DNA of 64,000 nt. Origin: Agreia sp. PsM10 (GTDB taxonomy: Bacteria > Actinomycetota > Actinomycetes > Actinomycetales > Microbacteriaceae). The stretch covers positions 1-64,000 of the forward strand of contig NZ_JARUXC010000014.1 in assembly GCF_030433855.1 (NCBI RefSeq), read 5' to 3'. The notes beneath the pieces are model-generated. The model saw only the letters and a program-made list of their open reading frames with translations. It was not told the DNA's origin and ran no database searches. Each line of letters opens with the position of its first letter. Positions within the stretch are counted from its first letter, which is position 1. The position numbers and the translations under genes were made by a program. Shown here piece after piece: positions 8,771 through 17,699 of the stretch.

Positions 8771-9631
8771 GTGCCAGAACTCCCCGAGGTCCACGCGCTC
8801 GTCGCCGATCTGGGCGCCCGCCTGCTCGGTCGCACCGTGGCCCGTCTCGACATGGTGTCGTTCTCGGCCCTCAAGACCTTCGACCCGCCTGTCTCGAGCC
8901 TCAACGGCCAGGTCGTCGAATCGATCGCCCGACACGGAAAGTTCCTCGACCTCGGCATCGGAGAGGTGCATCTCGTGCTGCACCTGGCCCGTGCCGGCTG
9001 GATCCGCTGGCGCGATTCCGAACCCCCTCCCCGAACGAAGCCGTCGTCGGGCCCGCTCACCGCACGGCTGGTCCTCGACGACGGTTCCGGCTTCGACATC
9101 ACCGAGGCGGGAACGAAGAAGAGCGTCGCCATCTGGATCGTTCGCCACGTCGACGAGATTCCCCAGATCGTGCGGCTCGGCCCCGATCCGCTCGACGCGG
9201 CGTTCACCCGCGAGGCCTTCCGCGGCATCCTGTCGTCGGCGGGGCGCATGCAGATCAAGGGTGTGCTGCGCGATCAGTCGCGCATCGCCGGCATCGGCAA
9301 CGCCTACTCCGATGAGATCCTGCACGTCGCCCGAATGTCGCCCTACAAACCGGCCGCGATGAACGACGACGAGGCGTCCGAGCTCTACGACGCCGTGCGC
9401 GAGACCCTTCAGTCGGCGATCGACCGGTCCGAGGGAGTCGGCGCGTCGAATCTCAAGCGCGAGAAGAAGACGGCGATGCGCGTGCACGGTCGGGCCGGCG
9501 AGGAGTGCCCCGTCTGCGGCGACACCGTGAGGCAGGTCATCTTCGCCGACCGCACACTCGAGTACTGCCCCAGCTGCCAGACCGGCGGAAAGCCGCTGGC
9601 CGACAGGGTGCTCTCCCGTCTGCTGAAGTAG
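8771..9631 (+). CDS. Fpg/Nei family DNA glycosylase/AP lyase
   Basis: A 286-aa base-excision repair enzyme. The processed N terminus would be PELPEV, giving the catalytic proline and glutamate; the conserved lysine lies in HGKFLDL (~residue 57), the H2TH segment in the middle (GIGNAYSDEI) and a C-terminal zinc finger of C-x2-C-x16-C-x2-C (CPVCG...CPSCQ). It should remove oxidised pyrimidines or purines and cleave the strand. The start is GTG 8771, the only one that puts Pro at position 2. It follows dnaE2 by 44 bp and may be co-transcribed with it, although it could have its own promoter. Fpg versus Nei specificity cannot be told by eye. It converges with the VWA gene. Confidence 0.93.
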   Translation: MPELPEVHALVADLGARLLGRTVARLDMVSFSALKTFDPPVSSLNGQVVESIARHGKFLDLGIGEVHLVLHLARAGWIRWRDSEPPPRTKPSSGPLTARLVLDDGSGFDITEAGTKKSVAIWIVRHVDEIPQIVRLGPDPLDAAFTREAFRGILSSAGRMQIKGVLRDQSRIAGIGNAYSDEILHVARMSPYKPAAMNDDEASELYDAVRETLQSAIDRSEGVGASNLKREKKTAMRVHGRAGEECPVCGDTVRQVIFADRTLEYCPSCQTGGKPLADRVLSRLLK

Positions 9632-9656
9632 GCGTTCCGTCTTCAGGGCGCGAGCA

Positions 9657-11660
9657 TCACCAGCCGAACGACGAGTCCGGACGGCGAGATCCGAGGTAGG
9701 AGTCGACCACGGCAGCACCGAGGTCGTCGAGCTCCGGGGAGACGACATGCCCGCCGACACGCTTGGCCATCGAGTCGATGAACCGGGCCAGTCCCGGATC
9801 TTCGCCCAGCCTGAAGAAGGTGGTCGATGCCCCCAGCCGCATGGAGTTCTCGAGCTCGCGCACGGCATACGCCACGGTGAGCGGGTGCGGCGGGTAGTCG
9901 AAGAACACCTCTCCGCTCGACTCCAGGTGAGAGGTGGGTTCACCGTCGGTCACGATGAGCAGCACGGGTTGCGCGTTGGGATGCTTGCGGAAGTGCCGGT
10001 TCGCGAGAAGAAGGGCGTGATGCAGGTTGGTGCCCTTCTCGTACTCCGCCTCGAGGCCGGTGAGCTGCTCGATCTCCATGACCTCCGCCTGCCGACCGAA
10101 TGCGATGAGCTGCAGGTCGTCGCCGCGGAAGCGACTGGTCACGAGGGTGTGCAGGGCCAGCGCGGTGCGCTTCATCGGAACCCACCGACCGTCCATGGCC
10201 ATCGAGAACGACGTGTCGACCAGCAGGGCGACGCAGGCCTGGGTCCGCGCCTCGGTCTCCTGCACCTCCACGTCGCCGATCTCGATGCGCACACCCTGGC
10301 CGACGGCTCCCCCGCCACCCGCGGTGCGTGAGATGGCGTTGGTGATCGTGCGCGTCACATCCCACGGCTCGGTGTCGCCGAACGCCCACTCGCGCGTGGC
10401 GCCGGAGAGCTCGCCGGCGGCACCCGCCTGGCGCACGTCCCGCTCGCCCTGACGCCCCGACAGTCGCGTGGCGACGTCGCGCAGCAGGGACTTGCCGAGC
10501 AGCCTCATGGCCTTCGGCGTCATCCGCAGGGTTCCGTCGGAGGCCCGCTTCATCGTTCCCGAGTCGCGCAACGCGGTCTCGAGCTGCTTCAGGGTGCGCG
10601 CATCCACCGATGCCTCGTCGCCGAGCTGACGGGCGAGGGCATCGAGATCGAGATCATCCAGCCGCGATCCTCCGTAGCCCTGGGCCAGCTGCTCGGTCAG
10701 AGCGTCGAGCTCGGCGATGTCCTGGAAGACGCCTGTTCCGTCGCCGAGGCCCAGGCTCTCGGAGCCGCTCATGCTCTCCGATCCGCGCCAGTCGGCTTCT
10801 GGTCGAAGAGACTGCAGCTGCTCGTCGAGGGTGGCCAACGACGACACGAGCTCGGGCGAGCCGAAGGCCTGGGATGCGAGTGCGTCGAGTTCGTCGCGCT
10901 GCTCCTGGCTCATCGAATTGCGCATTCGTGCGGCCGCCGCCGCGCGCTCGGCGAGGGCGTCGATGAGTTCGTCGACGGTGCGGGGGTTCTCGGGGAAGAA
11001 GTCGCCGTGAGCCTGCATGAACTCGTCGAACTGCTGCTGATCGGCCTCGCCCCGCGCGTGCCTGTCGAGCAGCGCGGTGAGGTCGGCGAGCATGGCGGCG
11101 ATGGCCGCCCTGTCTTCGTCGTCGGCGTTCTCGAGGGCTTGCTTCATGCCGGCGAAACGCTGGTCGAGCATCTCGCGGCCGAGCAGGTCTTTGATGCGCT
11201 CGAAGTCCTGCCGTGCCTCCGTGCTGCGCCATGCGTAGTCGTTCAGCTCCGTCACGGCCGCCGCCGCGGAGGGCGGCAGGGCACCGAGCTGCATCTCGGC
11301 GAGGGCTCGGGCGTCGTCGTCCATGTCGACGTCGCGGGCCAGCTGCTTGCGCTCTTCGAGCACGGCCTTGTCGAGCAGCCTCTTCACTTCCTGAAGAGTG
11401 CCGTCGAGGTTGTGCTTCGAGGCGAGTTCTCGTCGTCTCTCCGCGACCCGGCGCGCGAGGTCGTCGAGCCCGGGCTTGTCGTCGGTGCCCCGGCGGAGGA
11501 ACTCGCGGAGCGATGCCTCGGGAGAGTATCCCGCCATCACGTCCTCCCCGATGGCGTCGAGCGCCTGCCTCACGTCGACGGGCGGCGCGAGCGGATCGGG
11601 CCCTCCGGCGTACTTGCCGTAGCGCGACGCCCGGGTGAGCCGTCGATTGGCTCTAGCCAT
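9657..11660 (-). CDS. VWA domain-containing protein
   Basis: A 667-aa cytoplasmic protein with no signal peptide. The N-terminal ~400 residues are charged and helical; the C-terminal ~200 residues form a von Willebrand A domain with a MIDAS motif (VDTSFSMA, D-x-S-x-S) and the later VTDGEPT segment. Its partner, encoded just upstream with an 8-bp overlap, is an AAA+ ATPase of the magnesium-chelatase/MoxR kind. Such ATPase/VWA pairs are known to work as chaperone- or chelatase-like machines, for example metal insertion or protein-complex remodelling, but the substrate of this pair is unknown. Start ATG 11660 overlaps the end of the ATPase gene. Confidence 0.85.
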   Translation of the reverse strand: MARANRRLTRASRYGKYAGGPDPLAPPVDVRQALDAIGEDVMAGYSPEASLREFLRRGTDDKPGLDDLARRVAERRRELASKHNLDGTLQEVKRLLDKAVLEERKQLARDVDMDDDARALAEMQLGALPPSAAAAVTELNDYAWRSTEARQDFERIKDLLGREMLDQRFAGMKQALENADDEDRAAIAAMLADLTALLDRHARGEADQQQFDEFMQAHGDFFPENPRTVDELIDALAERAAAAARMRNSMSQEQRDELDALASQAFGSPELVSSLATLDEQLQSLRPEADWRGSESMSGSESLGLGDGTGVFQDIAELDALTEQLAQGYGGSRLDDLDLDALARQLGDEASVDARTLKQLETALRDSGTMKRASDGTLRMTPKAMRLLGKSLLRDVATRLSGRQGERDVRQAGAAGELSGATREWAFGDTEPWDVTRTITNAISRTAGGGGAVGQGVRIEIGDVEVQETEARTQACVALLVDTSFSMAMDGRWVPMKRTALALHTLVTSRFRGDDLQLIAFGRQAEVMEIEQLTGLEAEYEKGTNLHHALLLANRHFRKHPNAQPVLLIVTDGEPTSHLESSGEVFFDYPPHPLTVAYAVRELENSMRLGASTTFFRLGEDPGLARFIDSMAKRVGGHVVSPELDDLGAAVVDSYLGSRRPDSSFGW

Positions 11661-13038
11661 AGATCGTCTCGCCTCCGCCGCTCGCCTTGCTTATCCGGCG
11701 ATCGAGGAAGAGGCCTTCGAGCGCGAGTTCGATCGCGCCCGCACGCTGCCCATCCGTGCGCGCATCGAGCCGGTCGGTGATCTGGTCGTACAGGTCGGAT
11801 TCGCCGAGCACGGGCAGGCCGCCGAGGAACTCTCGTGCCGAGACCTGTTCGCCGGTCGTGACCACGGCGCCGTCTTCGACCGCGGAGACGAGGGCCCTGA
11901 AGTCGATGCCCCGCAGATACGAGTGCACCGTCTCGGCCGTGGCTCGTCGCAGAAGGTGGTCGAGGATCTCGTCCTCCCGGCCCTCCTCCCCCGACTCGAA
12001 TTCGATCTTGCCGCCGAGCACGTCGACAGCCGTCTCCAGATCGACGGGCCGGGCCACGGCATCCGGTTCGCCCTGCCGCGTGGCGCGATGGATGGCCGCC
12101 GCAGCGATCGTCTCCGCTCCGGCGATGGCGAACCGGGCGCTCACGCCGCTGCGCTGGTCGACGGATGCCGACTCGCGGAGCGCCCGCGTGAAACGGGCGA
12201 GGATCTCGACGAGGTAGTCGGGAACCTCGGCGACGAGGTCGGACTCCTGCCGGATGATCGACACCTCGTCGGCCAGCTCGAGCGGGTAGTGCGTGCGGAT
12301 CTCGGCGCCGAAGCGGTCTTTCAGCGGAGTGATGATGCGGCCGCGGTTGGTGTAGTCCTCGGGGTTCGCGCTGGCGACCACGAGAACGTCGAGCGGCAGC
12401 CGCAGCACGTAGCCGCGGATCTGGATGTCGCGCTCCTCCATGACGTTGAGCATGGCCACCTGGATGCGCTCCGCCAGGTCGGGCAGCTCGTTGATCGCGA
12501 CGATGCCGCGGTGGCTTCGAGGGATGAGGCCGAAGTGGATGGTCTCGGGGTCTCCGAGGCTCCGGCCCTCGGCCACCTTCATCGGATCGACATCACCGAT
12601 GAGGTCGGCGACGGACGTGTCCGGAGTCGCGAGCTTCTCTGCGTAGCGTTCGTCGCGGGATCTCCAGGCGACGGGCAATTCGTCGCCGAGCTCGTCGGCG
12701 CGACGGATGCTCTGGCTGGTGATGGGCTCGAAGGGATGCTCTCCGAGCTCGGATCCGTCGATGACGGGCGACCACTCGTCGAGCAGGCCGACCATCGTGC
12801 GGAGGAGCCTGGTCTTGCCCTGCCCGCGCTCGCCCAGCAGCACGATGTCGTGCCCGGCGATGAGCGCCCGCTCGAGCTGCGGGATGACCGTGGCCTCGAA
12901 GCCGTGGAGGCCCGGCCAGGGATCGCGGCCCTCGCGGAGACCCGACAGGAGGTTGTCGCGGATCTCGACTCGAAGGGACTTCTGCACGTGGCCCGAAGCC
13001 TTGAGCTGACCGACTGTGGAGATGAGGGGACGCGTCAT
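11653..13038 (-). CDS. AAA+ ATPase, magnesium chelatase ChlI-like
   Basis: A 461-aa AAA+ ATPase. Walker A is GERGQGKT near residue 70, and the segment corresponding to Walker B reads IVAINELPDLAERIQ, typical of this subfamily; a sensor/arginine region follows. It resembles the ChlI/BchI subunit of magnesium chelatase and sits upstream of, and overlaps, the VWA-domain gene, the usual ATPase/VWA arrangement. It probably forms a hexamer that acts with the VWA protein; there are no chlorophyll or cobalamin genes nearby, so chelatase activity should not be assumed. The start ATG at 13038 gives a complete N-terminal domain. Confidence 0.88.
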   Translation of the reverse strand: MTRPLISTVGQLKASGHVQKSLRVEIRDNLLSGLREGRDPWPGLHGFEATVIPQLERALIAGHDIVLLGERGQGKTRLLRTMVGLLDEWSPVIDGSELGEHPFEPITSQSIRRADELGDELPVAWRSRDERYAEKLATPDTSVADLIGDVDPMKVAEGRSLGDPETIHFGLIPRSHRGIVAINELPDLAERIQVAMLNVMEERDIQIRGYVLRLPLDVLVVASANPEDYTNRGRIITPLKDRFGAEIRTHYPLELADEVSIIRQESDLVAEVPDYLVEILARFTRALRESASVDQRSGVSARFAIAGAETIAAAAIHRATRQGEPDAVARPVDLETAVDVLGGKIEFESGEEGREDEILDHLLRRATAETVHSYLRGIDFRALVSAVEDGAVVTTGEQVSAREFLGGLPVLGESDLYDQITDRLDARTDGQRAGAIELALEGLFLDRRISKASGGGETIYG

Positions 13039-13124
13039 CTCTGCAACGCTACTCCCGCGTCAGACGGTGCTGTCCCTGCTGCGACTGTGAATTGTCGAGG
13101 TTGAGAGAAGACGGCCGAAACGAG

Positions 13125-13154
13125 AAGAAGCCCCGACCGTGGTCGGGGCTTCTT
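13125..13154 (-). terminator. terminator downstream of tRNA-Ala
   Basis: AAGAAGCCCCGACC (13125-13138) and GGTCGGGGCTTCTT (13141-13154) form a perfect 14-bp stem with a two-base centre. It lies 11 bp after the CCA end of tRNA-Ala on the minus strand. The flank is not uridine-rich on the minus side, so efficiency is uncertain. Confidence 0.75.
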
Positions 13155-13165
13155 TCGTGCTGTTC

Positions 13166-13241
13166 TGGTGGAGCATAGGAGATTCGAACTCCTGACCTCT
13201 TCGATGCGAACGAAGCGCGCTACCAACTGCGCCAATGCCCC
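13166..13241 (-). tRNA. tRNA-Ala (anticodon CGC)
   Basis: The 76-nt minus-strand sequence folds as a cloverleaf: acceptor GGGGCAT pairs with ATGCTCC, discriminator A and an encoded CCA at the 3' end (13166-13168); anticodon stem CTTCG/CGAAG with loop TTCGCAT, giving CGC, which reads GCG alanine codons; T loop TTCGAAT. It is followed by a strong hairpin. Confidence 0.95.
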
Positions 13242-13298
13242 GGAACTGCCTTGGAAGACTATCACGACCGCGGCAGCGACTTCGAACCGGGCGGGGTG

Positions 13299-14192
13299 TC
13301 AGCCTGCCCTGCGGCGTGCGAGAACCTCGTCGAGGTCGAGCCCCGAGCGGTCGTCGGTGTCGACGATGCCCATGGATGCGAAACGGCTGGGCGGGCGGGG
13401 CGCCACCGGCTCGGCGACGGGTGCGAGCGGCAGCTCGATGGGAGCGACCGCGGGCCCGGCGGACGCTGCTGCGCGCAGGGCGTTCTCGGCATCCGATGCG
13501 GCCCGACGAAGATCGGCCTCGATCTCGAGCGAGACCTCTCGCGCGACGGACGGCAGGGCCGTGGCGAGCCCGGGAGTGGACACGCGCGCGGCGTACAGGG
13601 GCTTCGGGAGAGGAATCGGAGTCCACTCGCTGGGGGCGACCGGCGCGGCGACCTGCACAGGCTCGGCCTCGAGGAACGAGCCGCCGTGGTCGACGAGCGT
13701 CTGATCGTGCACGGTGAGCTTCGGCGCAGGGAGGCGCAGGCTACGACCGGCCCGGGCGAGCTTGCCGAGCATCACCACGCAGAGCGAGGCCACCGAGGCG
13801 CCGATGGCGACGACGACCCAGGCTCCCGCGAGGGAGATCTGGAAGCCGGCCAGCACGGCGACGGAGATCGAGAGCAGCAGGATGCCCGTGGTGACAGCGC
13901 GCGAACGCTTGATGCGGGCCGCGATGAGGATGGCGACAGGCGTGGCGTCTTGCGAGACCTGGCGCAGGTAGCGCTGCTGCTCTGCGACGCTGCGCGCCGT
14001 GGTAGCGACCCGGATCTCGTCGGGCACCTCGCTCGTCTCTGCGAGGATGCGCAGCGTCTGCTGCAGGCGCACCGCGTTGCGTTCGGTCGCGAAGTATTCG
14101 CGGCGCCGAGACCAGGTCGGCATGAAATAGATCAGCCACAGCCCGGCTGCGACAGCGATGATGAGGCCCCCGCCCAGCCAGTCCGTTGTCAT
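13299..14192 (-). CDS. membrane protein of unknown function
   Basis: A 297-aa protein when started at ATG 14192 (MTTDWLGGG). Membrane segments are seen at residues ~8-26 and two closely spaced ones around 125-170; the rest is cytoplasmic, with a proline/alanine-rich tail of ~120 residues containing charged patches. Longer in-frame starts exist up to 14264, but 14192 places the first membrane segment right at the N terminus. No enzyme motif is visible. Homologues appear to be common in Microbacteriaceae next to the GNAT and galU genes, which are the next two genes in the same direction; an operon of the three is possible. Function not known. Confidence 0.75.
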   Translation of the reverse strand: MTTDWLGGGLIIAVAAGLWLIYFMPTWSRRREYFATERNAVRLQQTLRILAETSEVPDEIRVATTARSVAEQQRYLRQVSQDATPVAILIAARIKRSRAVTTGILLLSISVAVLAGFQISLAGAWVVVAIGASVASLCVVMLGKLARAGRSLRLPAPKLTVHDQTLVDHGGSFLEAEPVQVAAPVAPSEWTPIPLPKPLYAARVSTPGLATALPSVAREVSLEIEADLRRAASDAENALRAAASAGPAVAPIELPLAPVAEPVAPRPPSRFASMGIVDTDDRSGLDLDEVLARRRAG

Positions 14193-14279
14193 GCCTCTAC
14201 GGTATGAGAGAGCGGAGCGGTTGAGGCCGTCTGCCTGCGTGTGTCGCGAAGAGCCTGCAGCCAATTCGCGCTGAGGCGA

Positions 14280-14933
14280 TCAGCGCGGGAGCGTCTCGAT
14301 CGCCCGCTGCGCGGCCTCCCGGTCGACGAGGGGCACGGTGCCCTCGCCCGCGGGAACGCGTCCGTCCTTCCACCTGCGGAGCACGCCGACCGGCAGCTCC
14401 TCGGAGACGAGCGCGAAGCAGAAGTGGTCGCGCCAGTCGCCGTTGATGTGGATGAACCGTCGCCGCAGGCCTTCGTAGCGGTAGCCGAGCTTCTCGACGA
14501 CGCGAAGGCTGGGGCCGTTCTCGGGCCGGATGCAGATCTCGATGCGATGGAGACCCACCTGGAAGAACGCGTAGTCGGAGGCGAGCGCCACCGCCGTGGG
14601 CGTGATGTTCTTGCCCGCGAACCGCTCGGACACCCAGTAGCCGATGCTGGCCGACGACACCGACCCGTAGCTGATCGAAGACACATTGAGCTGACCCGCC
14701 AGCTCACCGTTGTACTCGATCAGGAAGGGCAGGCCGTAGCCGGCCCGCGCGTTGCTCTGCAGAGACCGGATGCTCGCCCGCGTGTCGAAGGACATCGGGC
14801 CGTGCGGGTTGGTCGCCTCCCACTTGCGCAGCCAGCCGCGGTTGTCCATGAGTTCGCGTTCGAGCGCCCGCGCGTCACGCACCCGGATGGGGCGGATGAC
14901 GATCGGACCGTCGGACAGGGTGGGAACAAACAT
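14280..14933 (-). CDS. GNAT N-acetyltransferase (RimJ/RimL-like)
   Basis: A 217-aa GNAT-fold acetyltransferase. The acetyl-CoA-binding region is represented by SIGYWVSERFAGKNI followed by the helix and the RIEICIRPEN-GPSLRVVEKLGY segment typical of RimJ/RimL-like enzymes, which acetylate protein N termini or small amines with acetyl-CoA. The substrate cannot be inferred. It lies between the membrane-protein gene and galU on the same strand, 48 bp downstream of galU, so it may be transcribed with galU. Confidence 0.88.
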   Translation of the reverse strand: MFVPTLSDGPIVIRPIRVRDARALERELMDNRGWLRKWEATNPHGPMSFDTRASIRSLQSNARAGYGLPFLIEYNGELAGQLNVSSISYGSVSSASIGYWVSERFAGKNITPTAVALASDYAFFQVGLHRIEICIRPENGPSLRVVEKLGYRYEGLRRRFIHINGDWRDHFCFALVSEELPVGVLRRWKDGRVPAGEGTVPLVDREAAQRAIETLPR

Positions 14934-14981
14934 CGGCGGTGACAGTCATTCCTTCTGCGTGGTGGTGGATCTTCGGGGCGA

Positions 14982-15872
14982 CTACAGGCCCTTGGCGTAC
15001 TCCTTGAGCCAGGGTCGGAGGTCGGTGCCCAGGTCGTCGCGGTCGCTCGCCAACTGGATGATGGCCTTGATGTAGTCGAGCTTGTCTCCGGTATCGTACC
15101 GGCGACCACGGAACACCACCCCGTACACGCCACCCGCGATCGACGTGTCCGCCGCGAGGGTCTCCAGAGCATCGGTGAGCTGGATCTCGTTGCCCTTGCC
15201 CGGTGCGGTGTTCTCGAGCACGTCGAAGACCTCGGGCTGCAGCACGTAGCGGCCGATCACGGCGTAGTTCGAAGGGGCGTCTTCTGCGGAGGGCTTCTCG
15301 ACGAGGCCGGTGATGCGCACCACGTCGTCTTCGTCGGTCTCCTCGATCGATGCCACGCCGTACATGTGCACCACCGACGGGTCGACCTCGAGCAGAGCGA
15401 CGACGCTGGCCGTGCGGGTCTCGGCGACCTCGATCATGCGCGACAGCAACTCGTCGCGGGCATCGATCAGGTCATCTCCGAGGAGAACGGCGAAGGGCTG
15501 GTGTCCGACGTGCATGCGTGCGCGCGAGACGGCGTGGCCGAGTCCGCGGGGGTCGCCCTGGCGCACGTAGTGCATCTCGGCGAGTGCTGTGGCCTCGTTG
15601 ACCATGCGCAGCTTGTTGCCGTCACCCTTGGACTCGAGGGTCGCCTCGAGCTCGGTGACGCGGTCGAAGTGGTTCGCCAGGGCGTGCTTGTTGCGGCCCG
15701 TGACGACGAGGATGTCGTCGAGTCCTGCCTTCACGGCCTCCTCCACGACGTACTGGATGGCCGGCTTGTCGACGACGGGCAGCATCTCTTTAGGCAGCGC
15801 CTTGGTCGCGGGCAGGAAACGCGTTCCCAATCCGGCTGCAGGAATGACGGCTTTTGTGATCTTGATCCCCAT
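14982..15872 (-). CDS. galU: UTP--glucose-1-phosphate uridylyltransferase
   Basis: A 296-aa GalU. The nucleotide-binding signature AVIPAAGLGTRFLPATKALP sits at the N terminus, with DKPAIQYVVEEA and the metal/uridine-binding LLGDDL following, and the sugar-binding VEKP later on. It makes UDP-glucose from UTP and glucose 1-phosphate for cell-wall glycans and trehalose/glycolipid synthesis. I chose ATG 15872 (MGIKITKAV), the usual GalU N terminus; ATG 15878 is also possible and a longer frame to 15935 is unlikely. It is divergent from the formyl-THF cyclo-ligase gene with an ~85-bp shared promoter region. Confidence 0.94.
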   Translation of the reverse strand: MGIKITKAVIPAAGLGTRFLPATKALPKEMLPVVDKPAIQYVVEEAVKAGLDDILVVTGRNKHALANHFDRVTELEATLESKGDGNKLRMVNEATALAEMHYVRQGDPRGLGHAVSRARMHVGHQPFAVLLGDDLIDARDELLSRMIEVAETRTASVVALLEVDPSVVHMYGVASIEETDEDDVVRITGLVEKPSAEDAPSNYAVIGRYVLQPEVFDVLENTAPGKGNEIQLTDALETLAADTSIAGGVYGVVFRGRRYDTGDKLDYIKAIIQLASDRDDLGTDLRPWLKEYAKGL

Positions 15873-15944
15873 GGGCATAAGGCTATCCAATGCCGAGCGG
15901 TCGGCGCGCCGGATTGCGAAACACGGCCGATACATCCATGCAAC

Positions 15945-15950
15945 TAAAAT
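15945..15950 (+). promoter_or_regulatory. -10 element of a probably leaderless promoter
   Basis: TAAAAT lies 8 bases before the ATG at 15958, placing the transcription start at or next to the start codon. No Shine-Dalgarno sequence precedes the ATG, which agrees with a leaderless message. No good -35 was found. Confidence 0.45.
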
Positions 15951-15957
15951 CTCTTAG

Positions 15958-16536
15958 ATGGTCACCGACCCGAGCAATATCAAGCGTGCGCTGCGAGCCG
16001 AGCTCCGTGAGCGCCGCCGCACCCGCACCTCCGTCGAGAGAGCGTCTGCCACCGAGGGCTTCACCCGCAACCTGCAGAAGCTGGTGACCGACTCGGGCGC
16101 GACCTTCATCTCGTGCTATCTGTCGGCCACGCACGAGCCCAACACCCGCGAGTTCCTCAACTGGGCCGAGGCGAACGGCGTCCGCGTGCTGTTTCCCGTC
16201 GCCCGCGAAGACGGCCTGCTCGACTGGACCCGTGGCGACGGCGAGTCCGAGGCGGAGGGGCTCTTCGGCATGCCGGAGCCCGTCGGCGAGATTCTCGGGC
16301 CGATGGTGATCAACGACGTCGATCTCATCATCGTTCCGGCGGCCGCGGTCGACGCATCCGGGGTCAGGCTGGGCTGGGGTCGGGGATACTTTGACAAGAC
16401 GCTGGGCAGCATGCAGAAGTGCCCGCCCGTCTACGCCGTGATCTTCGACGACGAACTCCTCGAGTCCGTTCCGCGCGAGATCCACGACCAGCCCGTCGAC
16501 GGCATCGTCACCCCCACGCAGATCCACACGTTCTAG
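15958..16536 (+). CDS. 5-formyltetrahydrofolate cyclo-ligase
   Basis: A 192-aa enzyme of the 5-FTHF cyclo-ligase family. It converts 5-formyl-THF to 5,10-methenyl-THF with ATP in the folate one-carbon pathway. The conserved C-terminal motif LGWGRGYFDKTL (about residues 139-150) and the N-terminal basic segment (ALRAELRERRR) that contacts ATP are present. It starts at ATG 15958 directly behind a TAAAAT box, and is followed 48 bp later by the FmdB-like gene and then mscL; this gene order is common in Microbacteriaceae. Confidence 0.93.
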   Translation: MVTDPSNIKRALRAELRERRRTRTSVERASATEGFTRNLQKLVTDSGATFISCYLSATHEPNTREFLNWAEANGVRVLFPVAREDGLLDWTRGDGESEAEGLFGMPEPVGEILGPMVINDVDLIIVPAAAVDASGVRLGWGRGYFDKTLGSMQKCPPVYAVIFDDELLESVPREIHDQPVDGIVTPTQIHTF

Positions 16537-16584
16537 ACCAGCGCCGCTCGGCACTCTTCCTCACCGTTCCAAGGAGTCTTTCCC

Positions 16585-16935
16585 GTGCCCACCTATTCCT
16601 ACCGCTGCACCGAGTGCACGAACGCCTTCGACATCCACCAGGCGTTCACCGACGACTCGCTCACCGTGTGCCCTGTCTGCGGCGGCAAACTGCGCAAGGT
16701 GTTCAGCGCCGTTGGCGTTACGTTCAACGGCTCGGGCTTCTACCGCACCGACTCGCGCGCGGCCGACAAATCGAGCGGCACGGGCAGCACGGGCAAGGCC
16801 AGTGGATCGGGCGACTCGTCGTCCTCCTCGAAGCCCGCCGCGCCGTCGGCCCCGTCTGCGCCGTCGACCACGGGTGGCTCGAGCTCCTCGTCGTCATCGT
16901 CGGGGTCGAGCTCGTCGTCCGCCGCGGCCAAGTAA
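16585..16935 (+). CDS. FmdB-family zinc ribbon protein
   Basis: A 116-aa protein with an N-terminal zinc ribbon (C-x2-C at residues 8-11, then C-x2-C near 32-35) of the FmdB regulatory protein family, followed by a serine- and proline-rich tail from about residue 52 to the end. GTG 16585 follows an AAGGAG ribosome-binding site. The zinc ribbon suggests nucleic acid or protein binding; the function of the family in actinobacteria is unknown despite the FmdB name. It lies between the formyl-THF cyclo-ligase gene and mscL. Confidence 0.88.
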   Translation: MPTYSYRCTECTNAFDIHQAFTDDSLTVCPVCGGKLRKVFSAVGVTFNGSGFYRTDSRAADKSSGTGSTGKASGSGDSSSSSKPAAPSAPSAPSTTGGSSSSSSSSGSSSSSAAAK

Positions 16936-16979
16936 TACTGGTAGACGAGAACTGTAAGCACAGCTGAGGGGGCACCACC

Positions 16980-17411
16980 ATGTTCAAGGGATTCAAGGAA
17001 TTCGTTCTCCGCGGGAACGTCATCGACCTGGCCGTCGCCGTCGTCATCGGAGCGGCCTTCACCGCGGTCGTGAACTCGATCGTCGATAACGTCATAACTC
17101 CTGTGCTTGGCGCCGTGGGCGGGGCCGAGAGCCTCGTCGGAGCGTTCCCGATCGCCGTCGGCAAGGGCACCATCGAGGTGGGCACCGTGCTCGCCGCGAT
17201 CATCCAGTTCCTGATCGTCGCCGTCGTCGTGTACTTCGTCTTCGTGCTGCCGATCAACCACCTCAAGAAGGTGGCCTTCATCAAGAAGCAGCAGCCGACG
17301 CCGGCCGAGACGGTGAAGACTCCCCCGACCGAGGCCGAGCTGCTCACCGAGATCCGCGACCTGCTCGCCAAGCAGCAGACGTCGTCGTCGGGCACCCCGC
17401 ACGACGCCTGA
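16980..17411 (+). CDS. mscL: large-conductance mechanosensitive channel
   Basis: A 143-aa MscL. The N terminus MFKGFKEFVLRGNVIDLAVA is the family signature; two membrane helices lie at about 14-45 and 68-100, and the C terminus ends in a charged cytoplasmic helix. It forms a pentameric pore that opens under membrane tension to release solutes during osmotic down-shock. GAGGGGG precedes ATG 16980. It converges with the small gene at 17451-17690. Confidence 0.95.
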   Translation: MFKGFKEFVLRGNVIDLAVAVVIGAAFTAVVNSIVDNVITPVLGAVGGAESLVGAFPIAVGKGTIEVGTVLAAIIQFLIVAVVVYFVFVLPINHLKKVAFIKKQQPTPAETVKTPPTEAELLTEIRDLLAKQQTSSSGTPHDA

Positions 17412-17450
17412 ACCGTTCAGAGGAAGGTCCTGCTCAGGGGCACGGCCCGC

Positions 17451-17690
17451 TCACCAGTGAGGCGGCTTCTCCAGCTTCAGTCTGTCGTCGTTCCTGTCGC
17501 TGCCGCGCGGTGACGGAGCGCCCCACGACGCATCCGTGTCCTCGTCGGCCTTCTCGACGGCCGAGCCGTCTGCCCGCTGGGGTGTCGGGTCCGAGCCGGC
17601 CACGGCATCCGTCGTCACCCGTCGTCGCCCCGTGCGCCGGATCGGCGTACCGGGGCGCCCGGAATCGGGTTCGTTCGTCTCTGTCGGCAC
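17451..17690 (-). CDS. small hydrophilic protein of unknown function
   Basis: A 79-aa highly charged protein. It ends in RLKLEKPPHW; short actinobacterial proteins with similar C-terminal LK-x-x-KPPHW tails are common, which supports a real gene. It follows the large helicase-like gene with a 9-bp gap and could be its operon partner. The N-terminal two thirds look disordered, and no function can be assigned. The frame is open on the same strand with a plausible ATG at 17690. Confidence 0.6.
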   Translation of the reverse strand: MPTETNEPDSGRPGTPIRRTGRRRVTTDAVAGSDPTPQRADGSAVEKADEDTDASWGAPSPRGSDRNDDRLKLEKPPHW

Positions 17691-17699
17691 CTCGGGAGC

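Noticed and set aside
9657-13038. genuine magnesium chelatase for chlorophyll or cobalamin
   Set aside because: No pathway genes nearby; the pair better fits the general AAA+/VWA type.
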